A stretch of 64,000 nt of DNA from Streptomyces sp. CBMA291. GTDB lineage: Bacteria; Actinomycetota; Actinomycetes; Streptomycetales; Streptomycetaceae. Below are positions 7,756 through 16,632 of this stretch, in pieces. Below the pieces are notes generated by a model. It was given only the letters and a program-made list of their open reading frames with translations, made no database searches and was not told the origin of the DNA. A program made the position numbers and the translations under genes. The first letter of the stretch is position 1. Every line of letters starts with the position of its first letter. The stretch spans positions 62,001 through 126,000 of the forward strand of contig NZ_MSJP01000083.1 of assembly GCF_014596525.1 (NCBI RefSeq). The letters are read 5' to 3'.

Positions 7756-9936
7756 CTACTCGGGGACGGGCTGCGCGGCCTCCCGAGCCGCCTCGGGCCC
7801 TTGTTCGAGCAGAATCGTGAACCCGTTCTCGTCCAGAACCGGAACCTTCAGCTGCATCGCCTTGTCGTACTTCGAACCAGGGTTTTCACCGACCACTACA
7901 AAGGCGGTCTTCTTCGAAACGGAACCGGTCACCTTCGCTCCCAGGCCCTGGAGCGATTCTTTTGCGCCATCCCTGGTGAAGTTCTCCAGAGTGCCGGTCA
8001 CCACGACCGTGAGCCCCTCCAGCGGACGCGGGCCCTCGTCCTCCCCGGCGCCCTCGTCCTCCAGGGCGATTCCGGCGGCCCGCCACTTGCGCACGATCTC
8101 GCGGTGCCACTCCTCGGCGAACCACTGCTTCACCGCCGCCGCGATGATCCCGCCGACCCCGTCGACGGCCGCAAGCTCCTCCTCGCTCGCCTGCTCGATC
8201 CGGTCCAGGGAGCGGAACTCGCGGGCCAGCGCCTCGGCGGCGACCGGTCCCACATGCCGGATGGAGAGCCCGTTGAGGAAGCGGGCGAGCGGGCGCTTCT
8301 TGGCGTCCTCGATGTTCTTCAGCATCGCCAGGGCGTTCTTCTTCGGCTCGCCCTTCTGGTTGGCGAAGACCGTGACGATCTTCTCCTCGCCGGTCTTCGG
8401 GTCCCGCTTGGGCAGCCCGCTGTCCGGGTCGAGGACGTACGCCTTGATCGGCAGCAGCTGCTCGATCGTCAGGTCGAAGAGGTCGCCCTCGTCGGCCAGC
8501 GGCGGCTCGGCGGGCTCCAGCGGGCGGGTCAGCGCCGCCGCCGCCACCGCGCCGAAGTTCTCGATGTCCAGGCACTGCCGTCCGGCGAGGAAGAACAGCC
8601 GCTCCCGCAGCTGCGCCGGGCACGTCCGGCCGTTCGGGCAGCGGAGGTCGATGTCGCCCTCCTTCATCGCCTGGAGCCGCGCCCCGCACTCCGGGCACAG
8701 CTCCGGCATCACGAACTCGCGCTCGCTGCCGTCCCGCAGGTCGGCGACCGGCCCGAGGATCTCCGGGATGACGTCACCCGCCTTGCGCAGCACGACCGTG
8801 TCGCCGATCAGCACGCCCTTGGCCTTGACCACCTCCTGGTTGTGGAGGGTGGCGAACTCGACCTCGGAACCGGCCACGGTCACCGGCTCCACCTGCGCGT
8901 ACGGGGTGACCCGCCCGGTCCTGCCGACGCCGACCTTGATGTCGATCAGCTTGGTGTTGACCTCCTCCGGCGCGTACTTCCAGGCGATCGCCCAGCGCGG
9001 GGCGCGCGCGGTGGAGCCGAGGCGTCCCTGGAGCGGGATCTCGTCGAGCTTCACGACGACGCCGTCGATCTCGTGCTCCACGGAGTGCCGGTTCTCGCCG
9101 AAGTAGGCGATGAACTCCCGCACCTCGTCGAGCGTGCCGACCACCTTGTTGTGCCGGGCGGTGGGCAGTCCCCAGCCGCGCAGCAGCTCGTACGCGTGCG
9201 AGAGGCAGTCGATGGCGAAGCCCTCGCGGGCGCCGATGCCGTGCACCACCATGCGCAGCGGGCGGGTGGCGGTGACCTTGGGGTCCTTCTGGCGGAGCGA
9301 GCCCGCCGCCGCGTTGCGCGGATTGGCGAAGGGCTTGTCACCCGCCTCGACCAGACGCGCGTTGAGCCCCTCGAAGGCTTCCATCGGGAAGTAGACCTCG
9401 CCGCGGATCTCCACCAGATCCGGCACCCGGTCGCCGTGCAGCCGCTCCGGGATGTCGGCGATCGTCCGGACGTTGGGCGTGATGTCCTCGCCGGTGCGTC
9501 CGTCGCCCCGGGTCGCCGCCCGGGTCAGCCGCCCGTGCTCGTACGTGAGGTTGACCGCGAGCCCGTCGACCTTCAGCTCGCACAGATAGTGGAAGTCGGG
9601 CGTGCCGACGTCCCGGGCGACCCGCTCGGCCCAGGTCGCCAGCTCCTCGTCGTCGAAGGCGTTGTCCAGGGAGAGCATCCGCTCCCGGTGCTCTACGGCG
9701 GTGAACTCCGTCTCGTACTGCCCGGCGACCTTCTGGGTCGGCGAATCGGGCGTGCGCAGCTCCGGGTACTCCTCCTCCAGCGCCTCCAGGGCGCGCAGGA
9801 GCCGGTCGAACTCGCCGTCGCTGATGACGGGCTGGTCCTTCACGTAGTACCGGAAGCGGTGCTCCTCGACCTGCTCGGCCAGCTCGGCGTGCTTCTCCCG
9901 TGCCTCGGCGGGCAGGGCCCCCTGTTCGACTGTCAC
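7756..9936 (-). CDS. ligA: NAD-dependent DNA ligase
   Basis: LigA seals nicks in replication and repair using NAD. The 726-aa protein has the Ia domain (HRFRYYVKDQPVISDGEFD, NAD binding), the adenylation site LCELKVDG with nucleophile K122, an OB-fold region, a four-cysteine zinc finger (CPECG and RCPNGRTCPAQ), helix-hairpin-helix repeats and a C-terminal BRCT domain (GLTVVVTGTLENFTRDG). The frame stays open upstream to 10122. The GTG at 9936 with a GGGAGGA box 6-7 nt upstream gives the normal N-terminus. One atypical point is an insertion of about 50 residues around 'LKAYVLDPDSGLPKRDPKTGEEKIVTV' (shown in part: DPKTGEEKIVTV) after the zinc finger, which is seen in actinobacterial ligases. 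Confidence 0.96.
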   Translation of the reverse strand: MTVEQGALPAEAREKHAELAEQVEEHRFRYYVKDQPVISDGEFDRLLRALEALEEEYPELRTPDSPTQKVAGQYETEFTAVEHRERMLSLDNAFDDEELATWAERVARDVGTPDFHYLCELKVDGLAVNLTYEHGRLTRAATRGDGRTGEDITPNVRTIADIPERLHGDRVPDLVEIRGEVYFPMEAFEGLNARLVEAGDKPFANPRNAAAGSLRQKDPKVTATRPLRMVVHGIGAREGFAIDCLSHAYELLRGWGLPTARHNKVVGTLDEVREFIAYFGENRHSVEHEIDGVVVKLDEIPLQGRLGSTARAPRWAIAWKYAPEEVNTKLIDIKVGVGRTGRVTPYAQVEPVTVAGSEVEFATLHNQEVVKAKGVLIGDTVVLRKAGDVIPEILGPVADLRDGSEREFVMPELCPECGARLQAMKEGDIDLRCPNGRTCPAQLRERLFFLAGRQCLDIENFGAVAAAALTRPLEPAEPPLADEGDLFDLTIEQLLPIKAYVLDPDSGLPKRDPKTGEEKIVTVFANQKGEPKKNALAMLKNIEDAKKRPLARFLNGLSIRHVGPVAAEALAREFRSLDRIEQASEEELAAVDGVGGIIAAAVKQWFAEEWHREIVRKWRAAGIALEDEGAGEDEGPRPLEGLTVVVTGTLENFTRDGAKESLQGLGAKVTGSVSKKTAFVVVGENPGSKYDKAMQLKVPVLDENGFTILLEQGPEAAREAAQPVPE

Positions 9937-9968
9937 CTTCGTCCGTCCTCCCGTACTTCTGAACCCGG

Positions 9969-10967
9969 TCACTCTGGGTTGTCCGCGAGCGATCTCGCCG
10001 CCCGGACGCAATGGGCGAGGGCCGCCCGCGCGTAGGCCGGCGAAGCGCCCGCGAGCCCGCAGGCGGGCGTGACGACCACGGACTCGGCGAGAGTCCCCGG
10101 ATTCAGCCCCAGCCTGCGCCACAGCGTCCTGACACCCATGACGCTACCGCCCGGGTCCGACAACGGGCTGTCGGTGGACGGCACCACACCGGCGAAGAGC
10201 GTGGTCCCGGCCTCGACGGCCTCCCCGATCGTCTCCTCGTCACGTTCGGTGAGGAGGCTGAAATCGAACGACACGCCGGTGGCTCCGGCCCGGCGCAGCA
10301 GGGCGAACGGCACGTCGGGGGCGCAGGAGTGGACGACGACCGGCCCGTCGTGGACCGCGAGGACCTCGCGCAGGGTGCCCTCGACGAGCTGCCGGTCCAC
10401 CGCCCGGTGGGTGCGGTAGCCGCTCGCCGTACGGATCTGCCCGCGCAGTACGGCGGTGAGCGAGGGTTCGTCGAGCTGGAGGACGAGCCGGGCTCCGGGG
10501 ACGCGCCGGCGCAGCTCCGCGAGGTGGGCGCGGAGCCCTTCGGCGAGGGAGCCCGCCAGGTCCCGGCAGGCGCCCGGGTCGCCGAGTGCGGCCTCGCCGC
10601 CGCGCAGTTCCAGGGCGGCGGCGAGCGTCCAGGGGCCGACCGCCTGCACCTTGAGCGGGCCTTCGTAGCCCTGGGTGAACTCCTCCAGGGCGTCGAGGTC
10701 CTCGCCGAGCCAGGAGCGGGCCCGCTTGGTGTCGCGGCCGGGCCGGTCGCCGATCCGCCAGCCGGACGGCTCCACGCGCGCGTAGAGGTCGACGAGCATT
10801 CCGGTGGTGCGGCCGATCATGTCGGCGCCGGGTCCCCGGGCGGGCAGTTCGGCGAGGAAGGGGAAGTCCTCGAAGGAGCCGGTGACGGTCTTCGCCGCCT
10901 CGCGGGCATCGCCGCCGGGCAGGGAACCGACGCCGGTGGCGGGCCCCCACGGGTTCGTGTCGCTCAC
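9969..10967 (-). CDS. MetE-like (UROD/MetE superfamily) methionine synthase-related protein
   Basis: The 332-aa protein resembles the C-terminal catalytic barrel of cobalamin-independent methionine synthase, which transfers a methyl group to a zinc-bound thiol. Zinc-ligand motifs are visible as VVVHSCAPD (His and Cys) and VVTPACGLAG (Cys). The N-terminus WGPATGVGSLPGGDAREA is typical of the stand-alone family. It is much shorter than full MetE and lacks the N-terminal folate domain, so the methyl donor and acceptor are uncertain. The GTG at 10967 lies 2 nt after the SDR stop, so translation is probably coupled. The open frame continues upstream but antisense to nothing sensible. Confidence 0.85.
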   Translation of the reverse strand: MSDTNPWGPATGVGSLPGGDAREAAKTVTGSFEDFPFLAELPARGPGADMIGRTTGMLVDLYARVEPSGWRIGDRPGRDTKRARSWLGEDLDALEEFTQGYEGPLKVQAVGPWTLAAALELRGGEAALGDPGACRDLAGSLAEGLRAHLAELRRRVPGARLVLQLDEPSLTAVLRGQIRTASGYRTHRAVDRQLVEGTLREVLAVHDGPVVVHSCAPDVPFALLRRAGATGVSFDFSLLTERDEETIGEAVEAGTTLFAGVVPSTDSPLSDPGGSVMGVRTLWRRLGLNPGTLAESVVVTPACGLAGASPAYARAALAHCVRAARSLADNPE

Positions 10968-10969
10968 GT

Positions 10970-11668
10970 CTACCGCCCCGGGCGGACGGTGAGGTCGTTG
11001 ATCTCCGCGTCGCGCGGGAGGTCGATCGCCGTGAGGATCGCCGTGGCGATCGACTCGGGGTCGATCCACTTCGCGGAGTCGTACTCCCTGCCCTCCTGGG
11101 CGTGGATCTTCGCCTGCATGGGGCTGGCGGTGCGGCCCGGGTAGACGGAGGTGACCCGGACGCCGTGGGCGTGCTCCTCGTGCCGCAGGGCGTCCGCGAG
11201 GGCCTTGAGGCCGTGCTTGGAGGCGGCGTACGCGCCCCACTCGGCGTGCGCGTTGAGCCCGGCGCCGGAGTTCACGAAGACGACGTGGCCCTGGGAGAGA
11301 CGCAGCTGCGGCAGGAAGTGCCGGGTCAGCTCGGCGGGGGCCACCAGGTTGACGTTGAGCTGGCGGTGCCAGGTCTTCGGGGTGAGGTCGCCGACCGCGC
11401 CGAGGTCGACGACGCCCGCGATGTGCAGCAGGCTGTCCACCCGGTCGGGCAGGCTCTGGTGCGAGAACGCCCAGGAGAGCCGGTCCGGGTCGGCGAGGTC
11501 CCCGACGAGCGTGTGCGCGCCGGGGAACCCGGCGGCGAGTTCCCTGGCGCGCCCCGCGTCGCGCGCGTGCAGGACGAGCTGGTCCCCGCGCGCGTGGAGG
11601 CGGCGCGCGACGGCCGCGCCGATGCCGGAACCGGCTCCGGTGATCACATGTGTAGCCATGGGAGTCAT
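10970..11668 (-). CDS. short-chain dehydrogenase/reductase
   Basis: A 232-aa NAD(P)-dependent oxidoreductase of the classical SDR family. The nucleotide-binding motif ITGAGSGIGAAVARRL is at residues 9-24 and the catalytic YAASKHG (Tyr, Lys) is near residue 149. NSGAGLNAHAEWG supplies the active-site serine region. Substrate is unknown. Two starts are possible, the ATG at 11668 (MTPMATHV) and the ATG at 11659. The first lies 7 nt downstream of the LOG-family gene, consistent with an operon LOG-SDR-MetE-like that may continue to ligA. Confidence 0.88.
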   Translation of the reverse strand: MTPMATHVITGAGSGIGAAVARRLHARGDQLVLHARDAGRARELAAGFPGAHTLVGDLADPDRLSWAFSHQSLPDRVDSLLHIAGVVDLGAVGDLTPKTWHRQLNVNLVAPAELTRHFLPQLRLSQGHVVFVNSGAGLNAHAEWGAYAASKHGLKALADALRHEEHAHGVRVTSVYPGRTASPMQAKIHAQEGREYDSAKWIDPESIATAILTAIDLPRDAEINDLTVRPGR

Positions 11669-11675
11669 CGTCCCA

Positions 11676-12215
11676 TCAGCGGAGCCCAGAGCCCTCCTCC
11701 AGGTAGGCGAGGGCCGCCGGGCCGTCCTCCGCGAAGAAGACCAGGTCCGTGAGGGGTATGGGGAGGAAGCCCTCGTCCTCCATGCGCCGGAACTGTGCCT
11801 TGAGGCCGTCGTAGAAGCCGTCCGTGTTGAGCAGGACGACGGGCTTGCGGTGCTTGCCGTGCTTCTTCAGTTCCAGGATCTCGGTGGCCTCGTCGAGGGT
11901 GCCGGTGCCGCCGACCATGATCACGACGGCGTCGGACTTGGCGAGCAGGAGGGCCTTGCGCTCGGCGAGGTCCCCGGCGACGACCATCTCGTCGGCTCCC
12001 GGGCGCGCCTTGTGGGCGAGGAAGTCGACGGAGACGCCGACGAGCCGGCCGCCCGTCTCCGCCACGCCGTCCGCGACGACCTTCATCAGACCGGTGTCGG
12101 AGCCGCCCCAGACCAGGGTGTGCCCTCCCTTGCCGAGGAGCCGGGCGAAGTCCCGGGCGGGGGCCGTGTAGCGCTCGTCGAGATCGGCGGCGGAGAGGAA
12201 GACACAGATGTTCAT
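11676..12215 (-). CDS. LOG-family (TIGR00730) nucleoside monophosphate phosphoribohydrolase-like protein
   Basis: A 179-aa Rossmann protein related to plant LOG enzymes, which cleave cytokinin riboside monophosphates. Visible features are MNICVFLSAAD at the start, GGSDTGLMKVVADG, the ERK helix (AERKALLLAKSDA) and VGGTGTLDEATE. In well-characterised LOGs the last motif reads PGGxGTxxE; here the proline is valine, so activity should not be assumed. The start at 12215 was chosen because the family fold begins there. It is first in a minus-strand unit, with the promoter in the 73-nt divergent gap to the hydrolase gene. Confidence 0.85.
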   Translation of the reverse strand: MNICVFLSAADLDERYTAPARDFARLLGKGGHTLVWGGSDTGLMKVVADGVAETGGRLVGVSVDFLAHKARPGADEMVVAGDLAERKALLLAKSDAVVIMVGGTGTLDEATEILELKKHGKHRKPVVLLNTDGFYDGLKAQFRRMEDEGFLPIPLTDLVFFAEDGPAALAYLEEGSGLR

Positions 12216-12288
12216 GGCTTCACCGTATGCCCTGACCAGCCGGTCCCAAGATTTTCCGGGAATTCCCGCCGGACGGCGATGAGTTCCG

Positions 12289-13107
12289 GTGAGCCGCCCG
12301 GTCTCCCCTCCCATGGACGAGCTGAGCAAGACGCCGAAGAGGTTCCGGGGCCGGGTGGTGTCACGGGACGGCACACCGATCGCGTACGAGAGGCAGGGGG
12401 ACGGGCCGCCGGTCGTCCTGGTGAGCGGGGCCCTGGGCACCGCCGCCGGTGAACGGCCGCTCGCCGGGCTCCTCGCCCGGGGGTTCTCCGTCGTGGCGTA
12501 CGACCGCAGGGGGCGCGGCGACAGCGGCGCCGGGGCCGGTCCGTACGCGGTGGAGCGGGAGATCGAGGATCTGGCGGCGGTCCTCGGGGACGCGGGGCCC
12601 TGGCCGGCGCTGCACGGGGTGGGGACGGGCGGTGTGCTCGCCCTCGCGGCGGTCGCCGCCGGGCTGCCCGTCGGAACGGTGTCGGTGTTCGAGCCGCCGT
12701 TCCACCCGGCGGCGGCCGAGCGGCTCGCCGGTGCGGCGGAGCTGGCGGTGCGGGGGCGGAACGAGGAGGCCGTGGCGCTGTTCCTGGCGGACTCGCCGTT
12801 ACCCGCCGCCGCCGCCCGGCCCGGTCCGGCCGGACTCGCGCCGACTCTCGCGTACGACCTCGCCGTGCTGGGCGGAGGGACGGTACCGGAGCGTCTGTAC
12901 GGGGGGGTCCACGCGCGCGTGCTGGTGGTCGACGGGGGCGCGAGCCCGGCGGGCACCCGCCGGGCGGCCCGCGCGCTGACGACGGCACTCCCCCGGGCCC
13001 GGCACCGCACCCTCACCGGGCAGACCCACGAGGTGGCCCCGCACGTCCTGGCCCCGGTCCTGGCGGCCTTCCTCGACGAGGAGCGGGAGTTCGCGGGGGC
13101 GGTGTGA
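12289..13107 (+). CDS. alpha/beta hydrolase-fold protein with altered nucleophile elbow
   Basis: A 272-aa protein with the alpha/beta-hydrolase layout: GTPIAYERQGDGPPVVLVSGALG (oxyanion region), VVAYDRRGRGDSG, an elbow at ALHGVGTGGVLAL and a C-terminal His in TGQTHEVAPH. The elbow reads GVGTG, not GxSxG, so the usual serine nucleophile is a threonine or absent. The gene carries a TTA leucine codon at 12799-12801 (codon 171), so translation may depend on the bldA tRNA. Start is a GTG at 12289; an in-frame ATG at 12313 has no ribosome binding site. It is monocistronic and divergent from the LOG gene. Substrate is unknown. Confidence 0.85.
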   Translation: MSRPVSPPMDELSKTPKRFRGRVVSRDGTPIAYERQGDGPPVVLVSGALGTAAGERPLAGLLARGFSVVAYDRRGRGDSGAGAGPYAVEREIEDLAAVLGDAGPWPALHGVGTGGVLALAAVAAGLPVGTVSVFEPPFHPAAAERLAGAAELAVRGRNEEAVALFLADSPLPAAAARPGPAGLAPTLAYDLAVLGGGTVPERLYGGVHARVLVVDGGASPAGTRRAARALTTALPRARHRTLTGQTHEVAPHVLAPVLAAFLDEEREFAGAV

Positions 13108-13202
13108 GCGGTGCGGGTACCGGACGGTGGCCGGTGGGGCCACCGCCGGACGCGTGCCGCGTGCCGCGCGGCGCGCGGACGGGACCGGGCGGACGGGACC
13201 GG

Positions 13203-13276
13203 GCGCGAGTGACGGGCACTGCGAGTGCCTGCCCCGCGCGGGACGAGACCGGCGCAAGTGACGGGCACTGCGAGTG
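13203..13276. repeat. 25-bp direct repeat in the hydrolase-mnmA gap
   Basis: Two copies (13203-13227 and 13252-13276) differ at one base and share agtgacgggcactgcgagtg. They lie in the 270-nt gap between convergent genes, 13108-13376. A third partial copy (gcgcgggtgacgg) follows near 13304. No coding region is seen in the gap. Confidence 0.85.
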
Positions 13277-13376
13277 TCCGCCCCCTCCCGGCGGACGGGC
13301 TCGGCGCGGGTGACGGCCTCCGGGGAAGCCGTCGGGCAGCCGTCGTCCAGGGACCGGTCCGGTCGGTTCAGTCGGT

Positions 13377-14501
13377 TCAGACCGTCGCCGTCGCCGTACG
13401 GCGGACCGTCGACGCGATCGTCGCCGAGCCGACCACGCGGGTGCCGTCGTACAGGACGATCGCCTGGCCGGGGGCCACGCCTCGGACGGGCTCGTCGAAG
13501 GAGACCTTCAGCTCGCCGTCCTCCATCGCCGCGCTCACCGGTGTCTCGCCGCCGTGGGCGCGCAGCTGGGCCGTGTAGCGGCCGGGACCGGCGGGGGCGG
13601 TGCCGCACCAGCGGGGCTTGATCGCGGTCAGTGCCGTGACGTCGAGCGCTTCGGCCGGGCCGACGGTCACCGTGTTGTCCACCGGGGAGATGTCGAGGAC
13701 GTAGCGGGGCTTGCCGTCGGCGGCCGGGTGGCCGATCCGCAGGCCCTTGCGCTGGCCGATCGTGAAGCCGTACGCGCCCTCGTGGGTGCCGATCGTGGTG
13801 CCCGCCTCGTCGACGATGTCGCCCTCGGCGCGGCCGAGCCGGGCCGCCAGGAAGCCCTGGGTGTCGCCGTCGGCGATGAAGCAGATGTCGTGGCTGTCGG
13901 GCTTCTTCGCGACCGCGAGCCCGCGCCGCTCGGCCTCCGCCCGGATCTCGTCCTTGGTGGTGAGCGTGTCGCCCAGCGGGAACATCGCGTGCGCGAGCTG
14001 CTTCTCGTCGAGGACGCCGAGCACGTACGACTGGTCCTTGGCCATGTCGGAGGCGCGGTGCAGCTCGCGGGTGCCGTCCTCGTTCAGGACGACGGTGGCG
14101 TAGTGGCCGGTGCAGACCGCGTCGAAGCCGAGGGCCAGGGCCTTGTCGAGGAGCGCCGCGAACTTGATCTTCTCGTTGCAGCGCAGGCACGGGTTGGGCG
14201 TGCGGCCCGCCTCGTACTCGGCGACGAAGTCCTCGACGACGTCCTCGCGGAACCGTTCGGCGAGGTCCCACACGTAGAACGGGATGCCGATGACGTCGGC
14301 CGCCCGGCGCGCGTCACGCGAGTCCTCGATCGTGCAACAGCCCCGCGCGCCCGTACGGAAGGACTGCGGGTTCGCGGAGAGGGCGAGGTGCACACCGGTC
14401 ACGTCGTGGCCGGCTTCGGCGGCGCGGGCGGCGGCGACGGCGGAGTCCACTCCGCCCGACATGGCGGCGAGGACACGGAGGGGGCGCGGAGTCTGAGTCA
14501 T
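13377..14501 (-). CDS. mnmA: tRNA-specific 2-thiouridylase
   Basis: MnmA thiolates U34 of Glu, Gln and Lys tRNAs using ATP and sulfur relayed from a cysteine desulfurase. The 374-aa protein has the PP-loop AAMSGGVDSAVAA at residues 12-24, the catalytic cysteine region NPCLRCNEKIKF, GHYATVV and DSHDICFIADGDTQGF. The ATG at 14501 has a GGAGGGG box directly upstream; longer in-frame starts lack one. It is divergent from the amidase gene with only 40 nt between start codons, so the two promoters must overlap or lie inside coding sequence. A cysteine desulfurase gene lies 0.9 kb away. Confidence 0.96.
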   Translation of the reverse strand: MTQTPRPLRVLAAMSGGVDSAVAAARAAEAGHDVTGVHLALSANPQSFRTGARGCCTIEDSRDARRAADVIGIPFYVWDLAERFREDVVEDFVAEYEAGRTPNPCLRCNEKIKFAALLDKALALGFDAVCTGHYATVVLNEDGTRELHRASDMAKDQSYVLGVLDEKQLAHAMFPLGDTLTTKDEIRAEAERRGLAVAKKPDSHDICFIADGDTQGFLAARLGRAEGDIVDEAGTTIGTHEGAYGFTIGQRKGLRIGHPAADGKPRYVLDISPVDNTVTVGPAEALDVTALTAIKPRWCGTAPAGPGRYTAQLRAHGGETPVSAAMEDGELKVSFDEPVRGVAPGQAIVLYDGTRVVGSATIASTVRRTATATV

Positions 14502-14541
14502 AACCCCTCCAGGGTACGGGGCGGCGGGAACCGGGATCGCG

Positions 14542-15267
14542 GTGGTGAGCGTTCTGGATGGCATGGGGAGCAAGACGAACGAGGGTTCGACCGGTTCGAA
14601 CCGGCGGGTGGGGCGGCGAGCGGTGCTGCTCGGGGGCGGGGCCGCCGTGCTCGGCGCGGGGGTGCTGGCCCGGGAAGGGCTGGCGGACGCCTGGCGGGGG
14701 CTGCCGGGCATGCGGCGCAAACGGGTCGAGGGCGAGATCGACCACGCGGGCGCCGAGTGGACCTCGGCGGCGCGGGCGAACTGGCGGTGGGCCGACCGGC
14801 CGGACGACTACGCGATCGACCGGGTCGTGATCCATGTCGTGCAGGGCAGCTACGCGGCAGCGCTGCGGGTCTTCCAGAACCCGGGGCACGGGGCCGCCGC
14901 GCACTACGTCGTCCGCAAGGACGGGCACGTGGCGCAGATGATCCGGGAGCTGGACGTCGCCTTCCACGCGGGCAACCGGGCCATGAACGAGCGGAGCATC
15001 GGCATCGAGCACGAGGGCTGGGTCCATCGGCCGCAGGACTTCACTCCGGCGATGTACGCGGGGTCGGCGGCGTTGACGGCCGACATCTGCGCGCGCTACC
15101 GGATACCCGTGGACCGCGAGCACATCATCGGACATGTGGAGGTCCAGGGCACCGACCACACCGATCCCGGGCCGCACTGGGACTGGGACCGCTACATGAA
15201 GCTGGTCCGGGAGGCGACCGCCGCCGCCGCCCGGAAACCCGCCGACGGCTCCCCGACGCCCGCCTGA
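14542..15267 (+). CDS. Tat-exported N-acetylmuramoyl-L-alanine amidase (Amidase_2)
   Basis: A 241-aa peptidoglycan amidase predicted to cleave the MurNAc-L-Ala bond outside the cell. The N-terminus carries a twin-arginine-like signal (NRRVGRRAVLLGGGAAVLGAGVL, quoted in part: RRAVLLGGG) ending near residue 45. The Amidase_2/PGRP domain spans about 70-225, with zinc-ligand histidines at H98 (VVIHVVQGSY) and in TDHTDPGPHWDWD (H206, H212), and E157 in GIEHEGW. The start is a GTG at 14542; an ATG at 14563 is an alternative. It is a single gene, divergent from mnmA and convergent with the desulfurase. Confidence 0.9.
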   Translation: MVSVLDGMGSKTNEGSTGSNRRVGRRAVLLGGGAAVLGAGVLAREGLADAWRGLPGMRRKRVEGEIDHAGAEWTSAARANWRWADRPDDYAIDRVVIHVVQGSYAAALRVFQNPGHGAAAHYVVRKDGHVAQMIRELDVAFHAGNRAMNERSIGIEHEGWVHRPQDFTPAMYAGSAALTADICARYRIPVDREHIIGHVEVQGTDHTDPGPHWDWDRYMKLVREATAAAARKPADGSPTPA

Positions 15268-15272
15268 ACCCC

Positions 15273-15413
15273 GCCGTATCGCCCGGCCAGAACCCTCGGT
15301 GCCGCTCGGCCGGAACCAGCCGTATCGCCCGGCCAGAACCCTCGGTGCCGCCCGGCCGGAACCAGCCGTATCGCTCAGGACCCGCCGTATCGCTCAGCCA
15401 AGGCCCGCCGTAT
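15273..15413. repeat. 46-bp tandem duplication plus degenerate short units
   Basis: Copy 1 spans 15273-15318 and copy 2 spans 15319-15364; they differ at one or two bases. The core gccgtatcgcccggccagaa recurs. They are followed by three degenerate copies of the leading motif (gccgtatcgctcag, gccgtatcgctcagcc, gccgtatccctcagc). The array fills the gap between two convergent genes, where a terminator would be expected. Confidence 0.9.
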
Positions 15414-15416
15414 CCC

Positions 15417-16580
15417 TCAGCTGAGGCCCGCCGTGCGTGCCCGCTCCACCGCCGGGCCGATCGCGTCCGCGACCGCCTGGACGTCCTCCGGGGTGGAGGT
15501 GTGGCCGAGCGAGAAGCGCAGGGTGCCCCGGGCCAGGTCCGGATCGGTGCCGGTGGCGAGGAGGACATGGCTGGGCTGGGCGATCCCGGCGGTGCAGGCG
15601 GAGCCGGTGGAGCAGGCGATACCGGCCGCGTCGAGCAGCAGGAGCAGCGAGTCGCCCTCGCAGCCGGGGAAGGTGAAGTGGGCGTTGGCGGGGAGCCGGC
15701 CGGCCGGGTCGCCGCCGAGGATCGCGTCGGGCACGACCGTGTGGACGGCGGTGACGAGCGCGTCGCGCAGCGCCCCGACCTCGCGGGCGAACTCCTCGCG
15801 CCGCTCGGTGGCGAGCCGCGCGGCGACGGCGAAGGCGGCGACGGCGGGCACGTCGAGCGTGCCGGAGCGGACGTGCCGCTCCTGGCCGCCGCCGTGCAGC
15901 ACGGGCACGGGGGTGTACTCGCGCCCCAGGAGCAGGGCGCCGATGCCGTAGGGGCCGCCTACCTTGTGGCCGGAGACGGTCATGGCGGCGAGGCCCGAGG
16001 CGGCGAAGTCGACCTCGACCTGCCCGACCGCCTGGACGGCGTCGGCGTGCAGCGGGACGCCGAATTCGGCGGCGACGTCCGCCAGCTCGCGGACCGGCAT
16101 GACGGTGCCGATCTCGTTGTTCGCCCACATGACGGTGGCGAGGGCGACGGATCCGGGGTCCCGGGCGATCGCCTCGCGCAGGGCCTCGGGGTGCACCCGG
16201 CCGTAGCGGTCCACCGGCAGGTACTCGACCTCGGCGCCCTCGTGGGTGGCGAGCCAGTCGACCGCGTCGAGCACGGCGTGGTGCTCCACCGGGCTGGACA
16301 GGACGCGGGTACGGCGCGGGTCGGCGGCGCGGCGGGACCAGTAGAGGCCCTTCACGGCGAGGTTGTCGGCCTCGGTGCCGCCGGAGGTGAGGACGACCTC
16401 GCTGGGCCGGGCGCCGAGCGCGGCGGCGAGCGTCTCGCGCCCCTCCTCGACGGTCCGCCGGGCGCGTCGGCCGGAGGCGTGCAGGGAGGAGGCGTTGCCC
16501 GTGACGGCGAGCTGGGCGGTCATCGCCTCGATCGCCTCGGGCAGCATCGGCGTGGTCGCGGCGTGGTCGAGGTAAGCCAT
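15417..16580 (-). CDS. cysteine desulfurase (IscS/NifS type)
   Basis: A 387-aa PLP enzyme that removes sulfur from cysteine and forms a persulfide for Fe-S clusters and tRNA thiolation. Motifs are YLDHAATTP at the N-terminus, GGTEADN, PVEHHAVL, ANNEIGT, the PLP lysine K206 in SGHKVGGPYG, and the catalytic cysteine C329 in STGSACTAG. The length is typical of class I enzymes. Proximity to mnmA suggests it supplies sulfur for 2-thiouridine. Transcribed alone, with a hairpin upstream separating it from the thioesterase gene. Confidence 0.95.
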   Translation of the reverse strand: MAYLDHAATTPMLPEAIEAMTAQLAVTGNASSLHASGRRARRTVEEGRETLAAALGARPSEVVLTSGGTEADNLAVKGLYWSRRAADPRRTRVLSSPVEHHAVLDAVDWLATHEGAEVEYLPVDRYGRVHPEALREAIARDPGSVALATVMWANNEIGTVMPVRELADVAAEFGVPLHADAVQAVGQVEVDFAASGLAAMTVSGHKVGGPYGIGALLLGREYTPVPVLHGGGQERHVRSGTLDVPAVAAFAVAARLATERREEFAREVGALRDALVTAVHTVVPDAILGGDPAGRLPANAHFTFPGCEGDSLLLLLDAAGIACSTGSACTAGIAQPSHVLLATGTDPDLARGTLRFSLGHTSTPEDVQAVADAIGPAVERARTAGLS

Positions 16581-16632
16581 GGTCCCCCGATTCTACGAGC
16601 CCCGGCCCGTGCCCCCGGCGGGTGGCCGGTTT

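Noticed and set aside
15273..15413. CRISPR array
   Set aside because: The units are directly adjacent with no unique spacers, and there are no cas genes in the window.
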